Shown piece by piece: positions 54,743 to 63,703 of a DNA stretch of 64,000 bases (position 1 is its first letter; each line of letters starts with the position of its first letter). A model generated the notes under the pieces. It saw only the letters and a list, made by a program, of their open reading frames with translations, was not told the DNA's origin and searched no databases. The position numbers and the translations under genes are program-made. The DNA comes from DATKKG01 sp035543015 (GTDB lineage Archaea; Thermoproteota; Nitrososphaeria; Conexivisphaerales; DTJL01): NCBI GenBank assembly GCA_035543015.1, contig DATKKG010000075.1, positions 111,420-175,419 of the forward strand, read 5' to 3'.

Positions 54743-55276
54743 ATGGCTGAGAGCGCTCAGGTCCAAGAGCCCACCGTTGCTGCGAGGGTCTCCCTCGGCA
54801 AGGTGGTCCTCAACATCGCTCCGGGGAAGTCCGGCGAGATGGTGGAAAGGGCCTCCAAGGTCTTGGAGACTCTCACAGGCCAGAAGCCCAGCCAGAGGAA
54901 GGCCAAGAAGACGGTCAGGGACTTCGGCATTCACAAGGGGGAGCCCATAGCCGTCGTGGTCACGGTCAGGAAGGACAGGGCCGCGACCGTCCTGAAGGAC
55001 CTCCTCATGGCGAAATCGAACGTGGTCAACGAGTCGTCCTTCGACGACCTCGGAAACCTCGCCTTCGGCATCAAAGAGCACATAGACATCCCTGGGGTCA
55101 AATACGACCCGACCGTCGGTATCTTCGGCATGGACGTCTGCGTCTCCTTGGAGAAGGAAGGCCTCAGGGTCGGCCGGCGCAGGAGGGCCCAGGCTCGTCC
55201 GGGCAGAGAGCAGCGGGTCTCCAAGGAGGAGGCAGTCGCTTTCATGAAGGCGAAGTTCGGCGTGGAGATTAGGTGA
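54743..55276 (+). CDS. rpl5: ribosomal protein uL5
   Basis: 5S rRNA-binding protein of the central protuberance. Blocks include VSLGKVVLNIAPGKSGEMVE, ERASKVLETLTGQKPSQRKA and the P-site loop FGIKEHIDIPGVKYDPTVGI, all conserved. 177 residues. ATG 54743, three bases after the eS4 stop. Confidence 0.96.
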   Translation: MAESAQVQEPTVAARVSLGKVVLNIAPGKSGEMVERASKVLETLTGQKPSQRKAKKTVRDFGIHKGEPIAVVVTVRKDRAATVLKDLLMAKSNVVNESSFDDLGNLAFGIKEHIDIPGVKYDPTVGIFGMDVCVSLEKEGLRVGRRRRAQARPGREQRVSKEEAVAFMKAKFGVEIR

Positions 55277-55285
55277 TAGTGAGGT

Positions 55286-55450
55286 ATGCCAAAGGAGCGA
55301 CACGGGAAGCCGAGGAAGTTCGGCAAGGGATCCCGTCCGTGCCGTAGGTGCGGTCAGTACGGCCCCGTGATCCAGAAGTACGGGCTCATGCTGTGCAGGC
55401 AGTGTTTCAGAGAGGTAGCCCCCAAGATGGGGTTCAAGAAGTACGAGTGA
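55286..55450 (+). CDS. rps14: ribosomal protein uS14 (zinc form)
   Basis: A 54-residue zinc-binding small-subunit protein: MPKERHGKPRKFGKGSRPCR followed by R-C-G, then LCRQCFREVAPKMGFKKYE. The four zinc cysteines (C-R-R-C, C-R-Q-C) are present. A GTGAGGT run precedes the ATG. Short genes like this are easily missed, but position between rpl5 and rps8 fixes the call. Confidence 0.95.
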   Translation: MPKERHGKPRKFGKGSRPCRRCGQYGPVIQKYGLMLCRQCFREVAPKMGFKKYE

Positions 55451-55456
55451 TCTAGG

Positions 55457-55849
55457 ATGCCAGCAACAAACGTCCTCGCGAACCTGTTCACCACCATGTA
55501 CAACAACGAGCTGAGGAACAAGAAGGAGTGCCTCGTCATCCCAGCCTCCAAGCTGGCGCAGGAGGTGCTCAGGGTGATGCAGAGGTCCAAGTACATCGGC
55601 GAGTTTGAGTTCATCGACGACGGCATAACTGGAAAGCTGAGGATCCAGCTCCTCGGCAGGATAAACAAGTGCGGCGTGATCACCCCGAGGTACCCTGTGA
55701 GATCCGATTCCTTCTACGAGTGGGAGAGGCGGTTCCTCCCTGCGGTGAACGTAGGGATACTGGTGGTTTCCACCAGCCAGGGTGTCATGAGCCACAACGA
55801 CGCCGTGCAGAAGGGCCTGGGAGGGCGCCTTCTGGGGTATGTGTACTAG
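55457..55849 (+). CDS. rps8: ribosomal protein uS8
   Basis: Small-subunit assembly protein. The 130 residues have NVLANLFTTMYNNELRNKKE, AQEVLRVMQRSKYIGEFEFI and the C-terminal signature NVGILVVSTSQGVMSHNDAV. ATG 55457, six bases after uS14. Confidence 0.96.
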   Translation: MPATNVLANLFTTMYNNELRNKKECLVIPASKLAQEVLRVMQRSKYIGEFEFIDDGITGKLRIQLLGRINKCGVITPRYPVRSDSFYEWERRFLPAVNVGILVVSTSQGVMSHNDAVQKGLGGRLLGYVY

Positions 55850-55861
55850 GAGCTGAGGGAT

Positions 55862-56410
55862 TTGGCTACAAAGCAGAAGGAATCGATGAAGATGGCCCTG
55901 CCCGAGAAGGTGTCGGCCAAGATGGCCGGGAACGTCCTGACTGTCAAGGGCCCCATGGGAGAAGTCTCGCGCGACTTCTCGAAGGTCCCCATCGGGGTCA
56001 AGGTCACCGGAAAGGAGGTTGAGTTCACCACCTTCGGCTCCAGGCGCAGCGACCATGCCGTTCTGAACACATGCGAAAGCCACGTCAACAACATGATCAA
56101 GGGGGTCACCCAGGGCTTCAAGTATAAGCTGAAGGTGGCGTACGCGCACTTCCCCATTACAATCAAGGTCAAGGGCCCAGAGGTCCACATCGAGAACTTC
56201 TACGGAGAGAGGTTCCCTCGCATCGCCAAGATAATCGGCCCGCAGACGAAGGTGACCCCGGAGGGGGACGACGTCATCGTCGTCGGGCCCAGCATCGAAG
56301 AGGTAAGCCAGACGGCGGCCAACATCGAGTCGGCCACCAAGGTGAAGGAGAAGGACGTCAGGATATTCCTGGACGGAGTGTATATCTATGAAAGAAAGCA
56401 GCCAGCGTAA
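55862..56410 (+). CDS. rpl6: ribosomal protein uL6
   Basis: Large-subunit protein near the sarcin-ricin loop. Two repeated alpha/beta domains: the first has VSAKMAGNVLTVKGPMGEVS, the second IKVKGPEVHIENFYGERFPR. 182 residues from TTG 55862. The end overlaps rpl32e by 23 bases. Confidence 0.96.
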   Translation: MATKQKESMKMALPEKVSAKMAGNVLTVKGPMGEVSRDFSKVPIGVKVTGKEVEFTTFGSRRSDHAVLNTCESHVNNMIKGVTQGFKYKLKVAYAHFPITIKVKGPEVHIENFYGERFPRIAKIIGPQTKVTPEGDDVIVVGPSIEEVSQTAANIESATKVKEKDVRIFLDGVYIYERKQPA

Positions 56411-56807
56411 GGACGCCAAGGATCTGCTGGAGATGCGGGCCAAGGTAGCGGAGCACAGGCCGAAGTTCGTTAGGCAGGAGAGTTGGAGATACGACAAGCT
56501 GAAGCCCACCTGGCGAAAGCCCAAGGGAGTGGACAACAAGATCAGGCTTCAGCAGGCTGGCTTCCCGCCCCTGGTCAAGGTCGGCTACAGGACGCCGAAG
56601 GTAGCCCGCGGCCTCCACCCATCCGGGCTCCTCGAGAAGCTCGTCCACAACGTGGCCGAGCTGGAGGGGGTGGACCCCAAGGCCTACGCCGTGAGGATCG
56701 CGAGGACCGTGGGGGCGAGGAAGAGGGAGCTGATAAGGAACAGGGCGAACCAGCTAGGGCTCAAGATACTCAACCCGAGGAGGATAGGCAAAGTTGAACA
56801 GAAGTAA
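56388..56807 (+). CDS. rpl32e: ribosomal protein eL32
   Basis: Archaeal/eukaryotic large-subunit protein. The core reads PKFVRQESWRYDKLKPTWRK, PKGVDNKIRLQQAGFPPLVK and VGYRTPKVARGLHPSG. 139 residues from ATG 56388; overlaps the next gene by 14 bases. Confidence 0.95.
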   Translation: MKESSQRKDAKDLLEMRAKVAEHRPKFVRQESWRYDKLKPTWRKPKGVDNKIRLQQAGFPPLVKVGYRTPKVARGLHPSGLLEKLVHNVAELEGVDPKAYAVRIARTVGARKRELIRNRANQLGLKILNPRRIGKVEQK

Positions 56808-57231
56808 GAGAAGGATGGCGGCCGACCTCCTGAAGGTGGGCCTCAACAGGGTCAAGTTCGACCCCGAGCAGCTTGACAGGATAGAAGAGGCCGTCACTCG
56901 AGAGGACATAAGGCGGCTCATCCACAGCGGCGCCATCTGGGCCGAGCAGGTGAAGGGCACCTCCAGGGCCCGGAAGAACACGCTGAAGGACAAGAAACGC
57001 CTCCGGGGAAAGGGAGCGGGCTCCAAGAAGGGCCGAAAGACGGCCAGGATGCCCAGGAAGGACAGGTGGGTGGCACAGGTGCGCGTCCTGAGGGGCTACC
57101 TCAAGCTCCTGAAGAACAGGGGAGAGCTACCGCCCGATCAGCTGAAGTCGCTCTACAAGAAGGTCAAAGGCGGAGAGATCAGGTCCATGAGGAGGATGAG
57201 GGAACTGATCGCGGAATCGAGGTCAAGGTGA
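56794..57231 (+). CDS. rpl19e: ribosomal protein eL19
   Basis: Long helical large-subunit protein that forms a bridge to the small subunit. The 145 residues have RRMAADLLKVGLNRVKFDPE, then SGAIWAEQVKGTSRARKNTL and a basic bridge GAGSKKGRKTARMPRKDRWV. TTG 56794 start. Confidence 0.96.
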   Translation: MNRSKRRMAADLLKVGLNRVKFDPEQLDRIEEAVTREDIRRLIHSGAIWAEQVKGTSRARKNTLKDKKRLRGKGAGSKKGRKTARMPRKDRWVAQVRVLRGYLKLLKNRGELPPDQLKSLYKKVKGGEIRSMRRMRELIAESRSR

Positions 57232-57237
57232 TAGAGC

Positions 57238-57834
57238 TTGGTGAAACCACCCAGATACATCACGCTGTTCAGGCGCCGTAGGGAAGGGAAGACCAACTAC
57301 AGGCGCAGGAGGAAGGCGGTCCTCTCCAAGAGGCCGCTCCTGTACGTCTTCGTCTCGGACAAGAACACCTCCATTCAGATACTGGCGCCCAGGCCGGAAG
57401 GCGACAAGGTGCTGGTGTCCGCCAACTCCAGGGAGCTCATCAAGCAAGGTTGGAAATCCTCGAGGCGCAGCATCCCAGGGGCTTACCTGACGGGGCTGCT
57501 GCTGGGGGCAAAGGCCAAGGCCGCCGGCGTGGAGGACGCGATCCTCTACACGAATGTGAAGGCCTACCACTCGGGTGGGAGGACCGCGGCGGCCGTCAAG
57601 GGCATCGTGGACTCCGGATTCGAGCTGCCCGTCGGGAAGGAATCGCTTCCCAAGGAGGAACGGGTGTCCGGCAAGCACGTGGCGGAGTTCGCGGCCAAGC
57701 TGAAGGAGTCCGACCCTGAAGCCTACGAAGCGAAGTTCGCGGGCCTCATCAAGGCCGGGGTGAAGCCGGAGGAGCTTCCCGAGCATTTCGAGGCCGTCAA
57801 GGCCAAGATATTGAAGGTGAAAGCAGAGAAATGA
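57238..57834 (+). CDS. rpl18: ribosomal protein uL18
   Basis: 5S rRNA-binding protein. The 198 residues have the archaeal N-terminus PPRYITLFRRRREGKTNYRR, LSKRPLLYVFVSDKNTSIQI and YLTGLLLGAKAKAAGVEDAI. TTG start; ATGA overlap with rps5. Confidence 0.96.
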   Translation: MVKPPRYITLFRRRREGKTNYRRRRKAVLSKRPLLYVFVSDKNTSIQILAPRPEGDKVLVSANSRELIKQGWKSSRRSIPGAYLTGLLLGAKAKAAGVEDAILYTNVKAYHSGGRTAAAVKGIVDSGFELPVGKESLPKEERVSGKHVAEFAAKLKESDPEAYEAKFAGLIKAGVKPEELPEHFEAVKAKILKVKAEK

Positions 57835-58475
57835 GTTACGACCGTAGCAGGGGCCCGAGGAGGTCCAGAGACGAAGAGGAGGCCCCATGGATGCCCAAGA
57901 CCAAGCTCGGTGTAGAGGTGGCCGAGGGCAAGGTTGCCACGCTGCTGGAGATATTCGAGAACGGATGGAGGATCAAGGAGCCGGAGATCGTCCGGGCCCT
58001 CCTTCCCAACCTGAAGACCTTCGTCGTCGGCGTTGGCATCGTCCAGAAGCAGACCGACGCCGGGGAGCTCACGAGGTTCAGGGCCGTCGTGGCCGTGGGC
58101 GACGACGCGGGATGGTTCGGTGTCGGCCACGCCAAGGCTCCGCAGATGCGCCAGGCCATAGACAAGGCCACAGACGTGGCCCTGCTCAACATCATCCCCA
58201 TAGTCCAGGGCTGCGGAAGCTGGGAGTGCCGCTGCGGCACCCCGCACTCCGTGCCATTCAGGCTCGAAGGCAAGAGCGGCAGCGTCTCGGTCGTCATCAT
58301 ACCCGGCCCGAGGGGCCTGGGCCTGGTGGCGGGCGAGACCCTGAAGAACCTTCTCGGCCTGGCCGGGATCAAGGACGCATGGACCCAGACCTTCGGCAGC
58401 ACAAGCACGGTGAGCTCGATCAGCAGCGCCCTCTACGACGCTTTCCTTGGGATGTACAAGCTCCTCAACGTGTAG
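57831..58475 (+). CDS. rps5: ribosomal protein uS5
   Basis: Small-subunit protein at the mRNA entry channel. Double-stranded RNA-binding-like domain with VVAVGDDAGWFGVGHAKAPQ, the archaeal segment GCGSWECRCGTPHSVPFRLE and the C-terminal GPRGLGLVAGETLKNLLGLA. 214 residues, ATG 57831 inside the uL18 end. Confidence 0.96.
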   Translation: MSYDRSRGPRRSRDEEEAPWMPKTKLGVEVAEGKVATLLEIFENGWRIKEPEIVRALLPNLKTFVVGVGIVQKQTDAGELTRFRAVVAVGDDAGWFGVGHAKAPQMRQAIDKATDVALLNIIPIVQGCGSWECRCGTPHSVPFRLEGKSGSVSVVIIPGPRGLGLVAGETLKNLLGLAGIKDAWTQTFGSTSTVSSISSALYDAFLGMYKLLNV

Positions 58476-58486
58476 GCGAACAACAA

Positions 58487-58951
58487 ATGGCACAAATCCT
58501 AGTGATAAGGCTCCGCGGGACCGTCAACATGTACCACGACGTCGCAGCTTCTCTCGAAAGGCTGGGCCTCCTTCGCCGCTACGCCGCCACCATCGTGCCC
58601 TCCACAGACGACTACATCGGCCTCCTGAGGAAGGCCTCGGCGTTCGTCGCATGGAGCGAAGTGGACAAGGGCGTCATCGCCGAAGTGCTCAAGGCCCGTG
58701 GGGAGCTGCGGGGCTCGAAGCCCATAGACGCCGACTGGCTCAAGGCGAGAGGATTCAAGGACGTCGACGAACTCGCGGCCAAGATTGCTGACGGCTCGAT
58801 CGACATGAGGCACATCGAAGGGCTCAAGCCCTTCTTCAGGCTCCACCCGCCCCTCAAGGGGTTCAGGCGGAGCACGAACAAGCACTACGGGGCTGGAGGC
58901 ATGCTGGCCCAGAACCCCGAGTTGCCGAAGCTCGTCGAGCGAATGATTTAA
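58487..58951 (+). CDS. rpl30: ribosomal protein uL30
   Basis: Large-subunit protein. The 154 residues start MAQILVIRLRGTVNMYHDVA and include ATIVPSTDDYIGLLRKASAF and RLHPPLKGFRRSTNKHYGAG, the archaeal long form. ATG 58487 after the uS5 stop; the frame is open upstream only as a shadow of rps5. Confidence 0.94.
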   Translation: MAQILVIRLRGTVNMYHDVAASLERLGLLRRYAATIVPSTDDYIGLLRKASAFVAWSEVDKGVIAEVLKARGELRGSKPIDADWLKARGFKDVDELAAKIADGSIDMRHIEGLKPFFRLHPPLKGFRRSTNKHYGAGGMLAQNPELPKLVERMI

Positions 58952-58977
58952 GAATATGGCGATAAGGTGTTTGTTGA

Positions 58978-59406
58978 ATGCCCACACGGCAGCGAAAACA
59001 TAGAAGGATGAGAGGGCACCGGACCGTTGGCTACGGACAGATCAGCCAACACCGGAAGCACCCAGGCGGCAGGGGCCACGCCGGAAGGCACAAGTTCAAG
59101 TGGAGCTGGGTGACGACCTACGACCCCGACTACTTCGGGGTGCACGGGTTCGTCAACCCCACCACCATCCGCACCGACACCTGGATAGCCGTGGGAGACC
59201 TCGATTCCCTCCACGCCAAGCTCTCGGGCGCGGGGAAGGTGGAAGAGGTCGACGGGATGCCCCACCTCGACCTTCTGAAACTGGGCATCGACAAGCTTTT
59301 GGGCAGCGGGGACGTAGCTTCGGCCTATCTGGTCAGCGTGCCCCGGTTCACGAAACAGGCAAAAGCCAAGTTGGAAGGCGTGGGCGGGAAGATCAAGGAG
59401 GCCTAG
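58978..59406 (+). CDS. rpl15: ribosomal protein uL15
   Basis: Large-subunit assembly protein. Gly/Arg/His-rich N-terminus (QRKHRRMRGHRTVGYGQISQ, HRKHPGGRGHAGRHKFKWSW) and folded C-terminal domain (TIRTDTWIAVGDLDSLHAKL). 142 residues. It lies directly before secY. Confidence 0.96.
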   Translation: MPTRQRKHRRMRGHRTVGYGQISQHRKHPGGRGHAGRHKFKWSWVTTYDPDYFGVHGFVNPTTIRTDTWIAVGDLDSLHAKLSGAGKVEEVDGMPHLDLLKLGIDKLLGSGDVASAYLVSVPRFTKQAKAKLEGVGGKIKEA

Positions 59407-59413
59407 CTGAGGC

Positions 59414-60832
59414 TTGGCCCTCGGGGACGCGATAAAGGCCGCGGCATCCATTCTCCCTGAGGTCCCTAAGCCCACTCGACAGCCGTCTCTAAACGAGAAG
59501 TTCATGTGGACGGCCGTAGCCCTCGTCATGTTCCTGGTCATGTCGGAGATACCCCTCTACGGTATCTCTAGCATCGGTCAGAACACCTCTCCGACGGCCC
59601 TGCGCGTCATCTTCGCGTCGACGCAGGGCTCGCTCATGGAGCTGGGCATCGGCCCCATCGTTACGGCGGGCCTCATCTCGCAGCTCCTCGTCGGGTCGGA
59701 GCTGATCCGCCTGGACTTCTCCAAGCCGGAGGACAGGTCGGTCTTCTCGGCCTTCAACAAGGTCTTCACCTTCATCTTCATCATAGGAGAGGCCGCCCTC
59801 TACGTCTTCAGCGGCTACCTCGGCTCCAACCTTTCGCTGACGACCACGCTCATAGTCACCATCCAGCTCATCGGGGCGAGCATCATGGTGTTCCTGCTGG
59901 ACCAGATGGTGCAGAAGGGCTGGGGCATAGGCAGCGGGATATCGCTCTTCATCATGGCTGGGGTCGCGCTCAGGTTCATGCTCGATCTCTTCAGTCCCAT
60001 CGCGTCCCCCGTGTACTACGGGTTCATTCCATACCTCCTCAACGCCACCTACCACCAGGACTTCTCGATGCTTCTGTACAGGGGGAGCTACCCAGGCCTG
60101 ATCTCCTTCGTAGCCACCCTTGGGGTCCTTCTCGTGATCGTGTACCTCGAAGGGGTCAGGATCGAGGTCCCCGTCACCTCGACCAAGTACAAGGGCTTCG
60201 CCGGCGTCTACCCGATCAAGCTCCTGTACGTGTCGAACATCCCCGTCATCCTCGTGGGCGCGCTCATCGCCAACTTCCAGTTCTTCTCGCTGCTTCTGTA
60301 TTCCAGGTTCAACCCGCAGGGAACAAGCGGCTTCATCAACGCGCTGGCCTACTACGTCGCCCCCAACTCGACCCTCGGCCAGACCACCCCGCAGCTCAAG
60401 GGCGGGTTGCTCTACTACATGTCGTCCCCAGGCTCTCTTACGGCCGCCGCGTCCGACCCCGTTCGCGTGCTCACCTACATCTCCTTCTGGGTCCTCTTCA
60501 GCGTCCTGTTCGCCAAACTCTGGGTGGAGCTGGGCGGCATGTCGGCCGACAAGGCCGCCAAGAGCCTTCTCGATGCACAGGTGCAGGTTCCCGGGTTCAG
60601 GAGCACAACCTCGACCGTGAAGGTAGTCCTCCAGAAGTACATCCCTGCTGTGACCGTCCTCGGGGGGATAATAGTCGGGCTCCTGGCATCAGTGTCGGAC
60701 ATTCTCGGAGTGTTCGGCTCGGGCATAGGCCTGCTGCTGATGATAGACATCATACTGCAGTACTACCAGATGCTGCTCAAAGAGCAGGTCGAAAGCCTCA
60801 TGCCTCGGCTGGGCGGTCTCATTGCAAGATAA
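59414..60832 (+). CDS. secY: preprotein translocase subunit SecY
   Basis: Channel subunit of the Sec translocon. The 472 residues have about ten transmembrane helices. The plug/first-helix area is SEIPLYGISSIGQNTSPTAL, the second helix GPIVTAGLISQLLVGSELIR, and the cytoplasmic loops include VYLEGVRIEVPVTSTKYKGF and ELGGMSADKAAKSLLDAQVQ. TTG 59414, seven bases after the uL15 stop. The end overlaps adkA by 11 bases. Confidence 0.97.
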   Translation: MALGDAIKAAASILPEVPKPTRQPSLNEKFMWTAVALVMFLVMSEIPLYGISSIGQNTSPTALRVIFASTQGSLMELGIGPIVTAGLISQLLVGSELIRLDFSKPEDRSVFSAFNKVFTFIFIIGEAALYVFSGYLGSNLSLTTTLIVTIQLIGASIMVFLLDQMVQKGWGIGSGISLFIMAGVALRFMLDLFSPIASPVYYGFIPYLLNATYHQDFSMLLYRGSYPGLISFVATLGVLLVIVYLEGVRIEVPVTSTKYKGFAGVYPIKLLYVSNIPVILVGALIANFQFFSLLLYSRFNPQGTSGFINALAYYVAPNSTLGQTTPQLKGGLLYYMSSPGSLTAAASDPVRVLTYISFWVLFSVLFAKLWVELGGMSADKAAKSLLDAQVQVPGFRSTTSTVKVVLQKYIPAVTVLGGIIVGLLASVSDILGVFGSGIGLLLMIDIILQYYQMLLKEQVESLMPRLGGLIAR

Positions 60833-61406
60833 GAGGCGCATCGTGGCGGGCGGCCTGCCCGGCGTAGGCAAGACAACGGTGATCACCTTGGCGGCGGAGC
60901 AGCTGAAGCAGGAAGGCTACGACGCGGTCGTGGTGACCCTCGGCTCGTTCATGTTCGAAGAAGCGAAGAAGATGGGGGTGCCCGACCGGGACCAGATGAG
61001 GAAGCTTCCAGTCTCTCAGCAGAGGGAGCTCCAGCTAAAGGCGGCGAGGAAGATTTCGGAGCTGGAGGACGACCTGGTCTTCGTCGACACGCACTTCTTC
61101 ATCAGGACGCTGGAGGGGTACTTTCCCGGCCTGCCTCTCGACGTTCTCCAGCTCCTGAGGCCCACCCAAGTGGTGCTCGTTCAGGCTCCGGTGAAGGAGA
61201 TAATAGGACGGCGCAGGAAGGACGACACCAGGTCTCGCGACAGCCAGCTTGAGGCCGAAGTCGAGGAGGAGCTCGAGCTTTCGAGACAGTTCCTCGTCGT
61301 AGCGGCGGCCGCTACGGGGGCCACGATGACAATAGTTAATAACCGGGAAAACCGCTCGGACGAAGCAGTCAAAGACCTCCTGGCGTCGCTCAACCTGCGT
61401 CCTTGA
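60822..61406 (+). CDS. adkA: archaeal adenylate kinase AdkA
   Basis: Archaeal-type (trimeric family) adenylate kinase converting AMP and ATP to ADP. P-loop VAGGLPGVGKTTVITLAAEQ, then the AMP side PVSQQRELQLKAARKISEL and LVFVDTHFFIRTLEGYFPGL. 194 residues from TTG 60822. The secY-adkA-insertase-cmk order is standard in archaea. Confidence 0.93.
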   Translation: MQDKRRIVAGGLPGVGKTTVITLAAEQLKQEGYDAVVVTLGSFMFEEAKKMGVPDRDQMRKLPVSQQRELQLKAARKISELEDDLVFVDTHFFIRTLEGYFPGLPLDVLQLLRPTQVVLVQAPVKEIIGRRRKDDTRSRDSQLEAEVEEELELSRQFLVVAAAATGATMTIVNNRENRSDEAVKDLLASLNLRP

Positions 61407-61425
61407 CAGAAGGTCGAATAGTGAA

Positions 61426-61941
61426 ATGACAACGATACCCTGGTACCAGACCATCCCCGACGTGACCCTCCTGGTTCTGGGGGTCTCGATCGTCCTGAGC
61501 CTCGTCACCAATTACGTGACGAAGAGGAAGGTCGACATCAAGGCCGAGAGGCTTGTCAGGATCGAGTCCAATGAAGCCATGAAGGAATACCGAGAGGCCA
61601 TGAAATCGGGGGACCAGAAGAAGATAGACAAGGCGAAGAGGCAGCAGAAGCTCGCCCAGGACAAGATGCTGAAGACCTCGTCGGTCAGGATGAAGGTTCA
61701 GATGTACTTCATGATCCCCCTCTTCGCGGTGCTGACCGTACTTGGAATCGTCGTCGGCTACGGGACCAACACGGCGGTATCACCTTACGTCTTCGACCTC
61801 CTGAACTTTCACTACCTGGTGGCCAAGGCCATCCCCAACAACTCGCTCTCTCTTGGCTTCATGAACTTCATCACATGGTACTTCGTCGTGTCGTTCGTCT
61901 CCAACCTAGTCATCGCCCGTGCCATGGGCACCAACCCGTAG
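61426..61941 (+). CDS. DUF106/EMC3-like membrane insertase
   Basis: Membrane protein of the Oxa1 superfamily related to EMC3/TMCO1/Get1, expected to help insert proteins next to SecY. The 171 residues have an N-terminal transmembrane helix (VTLLVLGVSIVLSLVTNYVT), a basic coiled-coil (EAMKEYREAMKSGDQKKIDK) and two C-terminal helices (MYFMIPLFAVLTVLGIVVGY; FMNFITWYFVVSFVSNLVIA). Place in the secY operon supports this role. Confidence 0.9.
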   Translation: MTTIPWYQTIPDVTLLVLGVSIVLSLVTNYVTKRKVDIKAERLVRIESNEAMKEYREAMKSGDQKKIDKAKRQQKLAQDKMLKTSSVRMKVQMYFMIPLFAVLTVLGIVVGYGTNTAVSPYVFDLLNFHYLVAKAIPNNSLSLGFMNFITWYFVVSFVSNLVIARAMGTNP

Positions 61942-61950
61942 GTCATTGCC

Positions 61951-62511
61951 ATGGACACGGTCGTTCTCTCAGGTCCACCCGCGGTTGGCAAGACCACCGT
62001 CGCCAGGATACTGGCAGGGAAGCTGCCTCTCAAGTACGTTTCAGGGGGCGACATGCTGAAGGAGCTGGCCGCGGAGCAGGGCTATGAAGTCGGAGGGGAG
62101 GACTGGTGGGACACGCCGTCCGGCAGGAAGTTCCTCGTCGAGCGGAGCAAGGACTCGAAATACGACCTTGAGGTGGACAGACGCCTGGAGAGGCTGGCCC
62201 AGAAGGGCGGCTACGTGATCACGAGCTACGCCCTTCCCTGGATCTGCAAGGAAGGGATCAAGGTCTGGCTCAAGGGTTCGAAGCAGATCAGGGCCGAAAG
62301 GATGGCCAGGAGGGACGACCTGGCGTTCGAACAGGCGATCAAGGTCGTCAACATGCGAGACACCCAGAACGCAGACCTCTATCGCAAGCTGTACGGCTAT
62401 GAGTTCGACACGGACCTTTCCGTGTTCCATCTGGTCGTGGACACCGAGCTCATCGAGGCTGAGAAGGTGAGCGACGTCGTCAAGCTCTACGTCGAGCTGC
62501 TGCCTCGGTAG
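61951..62511 (+). CDS. cmk: cytidylate kinase
   Basis: Archaeal CMP kinase. P-loop VLSGPPAVGKTTVARILAGK, the NMP-binding SGGDMLKELAAEQGYE, and the lid/Arg region KGSKQIRAERMARRDDLAFE, then NMRDTQNADLYRKLYG. 186 residues from ATG 61951. In many archaea rpl34e or rpl14e lies between cmk and cbf5; here they are adjacent. Confidence 0.93.
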   Translation: MDTVVLSGPPAVGKTTVARILAGKLPLKYVSGGDMLKELAAEQGYEVGGEDWWDTPSGRKFLVERSKDSKYDLEVDRRLERLAQKGGYVITSYALPWICKEGIKVWLKGSKQIRAERMARRDDLAFEQAIKVVNMRDTQNADLYRKLYGYEFDTDLSVFHLVVDTELIEAEKVSDVVKLYVELLPR

Positions 62512-62514
62512 GTC

Positions 62515-63537
62515 TTGCCGTTGAGCGCGCTAAGGGACAGGATCTTCAGGGGCCTCGAGCTCGTCGCCGAGGATTCGGAGGGAGAGTACGGCCACTTCCC
62601 TGATCAGCGGCCCATCCCCGAGCTCCTCGACTTCTGCATCATCCCCCTCGACAAGCCCGCGGGCCAGACCAGCAGCCAGGTGGTGGCTTGGGTGCGCCAG
62701 ATCTTGGGGGCATCTCGGGCAGGCCACAGCGGCACGCTCGACCCGCCGGCCACGGGACTGCTCCCAATCGCGCTGGGCGACGCCACCAAGGCCCTCTCCA
62801 CCCTCCTCCTGGGCCCGAAGCAATACTACGCCGTCATGAGGCTCCACAATCCCGTCGGCGAACCCGAGCTGGCGGCCGTCCTGAAGGAGTTCTCGGGCGA
62901 CATCTACCAGAAGCCCCCCGAGAGATCGAGCGTCAAGAGGGTCAGGCGCGTGAGGACCATCTACGAGCTCGAGCAGGTGGAGAGGGACGGAAACCTCGTC
63001 CTGCTCAGGGTCCTGTGCCAGGCCGGGACCTACGTGAGGAAGCTAGTCTACGACATGGGCGAGGTCCTCGGCGTAGGGGCCTCCATGATCGAGCTCCGCA
63101 GGACCAGGGTCAGCGACCTTTCGGAGGCCAGAGGGCTGGTGAGGCTTCAGGACCTGTCGCTTGGATATTCCAGCTACAAGGAGAAGGGGGAGGAAGGGCC
63201 ACTGCGCAAGTGCGTGCTGCCCATAGAGACCGCCCTCTCCCACATGAAGGCCGTGGCCGTCAAGGATTCGGCGGTCGACGCCATATGCCACGGCGCCACG
63301 TTGACCGTCCCCGGAGTCGCCAGAGCGTCCAGGACCCTGGCGAGGTCCGACCCGGTAGCGATCTACACGCAGAAGGCCGAGCTGGTGGCCCTGGCTAACT
63401 CCAAGATGTCCTTCGACGAGATCTACGAGGCCGAGAAGGGCGTTGCCTGCGTGGTCGAACGAGTGGTGATGCCCTCGGGGACCTACCCCAAGGGCTGGAA
63501 GACTTCCCCGCCCTCGGCGGCCCAGGGAGCCCCATAG
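62515..63537 (+). CDS. cbf5: Cbf5/dyskerin pseudouridine synthase
   Basis: Catalytic subunit of H/ACA RNPs and tRNA U55 pseudouridine synthase. Catalytic Asp in RAGHSGTLDPPATGLLPIAL, nucleotide-binding LCQAGTYVRKLVYDMGEVLG, and a C-terminal PUA domain from about residue 250 (VAVKDSAVDAICHGATLTVP). 340 residues; TTG 62515, three bases after cmk. It is the last protein gene of the operon. Confidence 0.95.
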   Translation: MPLSALRDRIFRGLELVAEDSEGEYGHFPDQRPIPELLDFCIIPLDKPAGQTSSQVVAWVRQILGASRAGHSGTLDPPATGLLPIALGDATKALSTLLLGPKQYYAVMRLHNPVGEPELAAVLKEFSGDIYQKPPERSSVKRVRRVRTIYELEQVERDGNLVLLRVLCQAGTYVRKLVYDMGEVLGVGASMIELRRTRVSDLSEARGLVRLQDLSLGYSSYKEKGEEGPLRKCVLPIETALSHMKAVAVKDSAVDAICHGATLTVPGVARASRTLARSDPVAIYTQKAELVALANSKMSFDEIYEAEKGVACVVERVVMPSGTYPKGWKTSPPSAAQGAP

Positions 63538-63549
63538 ACGCGGAGCCAC

Positions 63550-63560
63550 CCTTTTTAACT
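63550..63560 (+). promoter_or_regulatory. TATA-like box of tRNA-Ser
   Basis: CCTTTTTAACT (63550-63560) ends 25 bases before the tRNA 5' end. Confidence 0.55.
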
Positions 63561-63584
63561 CGCGGATTTTCAGCTAGAGGTCGA

Positions 63585-63703
63585 GCCGGGGTACCCTAGC
63601 CTGGTAGGGGGCAGATTCCTCGCGGAAGCCCATGCCTGGAGCCCTCAGGTCAGGAAGCCTGTGGCCCGCAAGGGCCTCGAGGGTTCAAATCCCTCTCCCG
63701 GCG
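63585..63703 (+). tRNA. tRNA-Ser (GGA) with two apparent introns
   Basis: Acceptor GCCGGGG/TCCCGGC with discriminator G (serine-type) and an encoded CCA (63704-63706). A long class II variable arm GGCCCGCAAGGGCC and T-arm GAGGG-TTCAAAT-CCCTC are clear. The anticodon arm is only formed if two inserts are removed: 19 bases at 63615-63633 (position 29/30, with a TTCC/GGAA hairpin) and 14 bases at about 63642-63655 (position 37/38). What remains is CAGGC-CTGGAGA-GCCTG, a perfect stem with anticodon GGA. The second intron's border could shift by one base. Confidence 0.83.

Noticed and set aside
54668..56539. 623-codon minus-strand frame across the ribosomal operon
   Set aside because: It covers rps4e to rpl32e antisense with Leu/His/Val-rich low-information sequence, typical of an antisense frame in high-G+C coding DNA.
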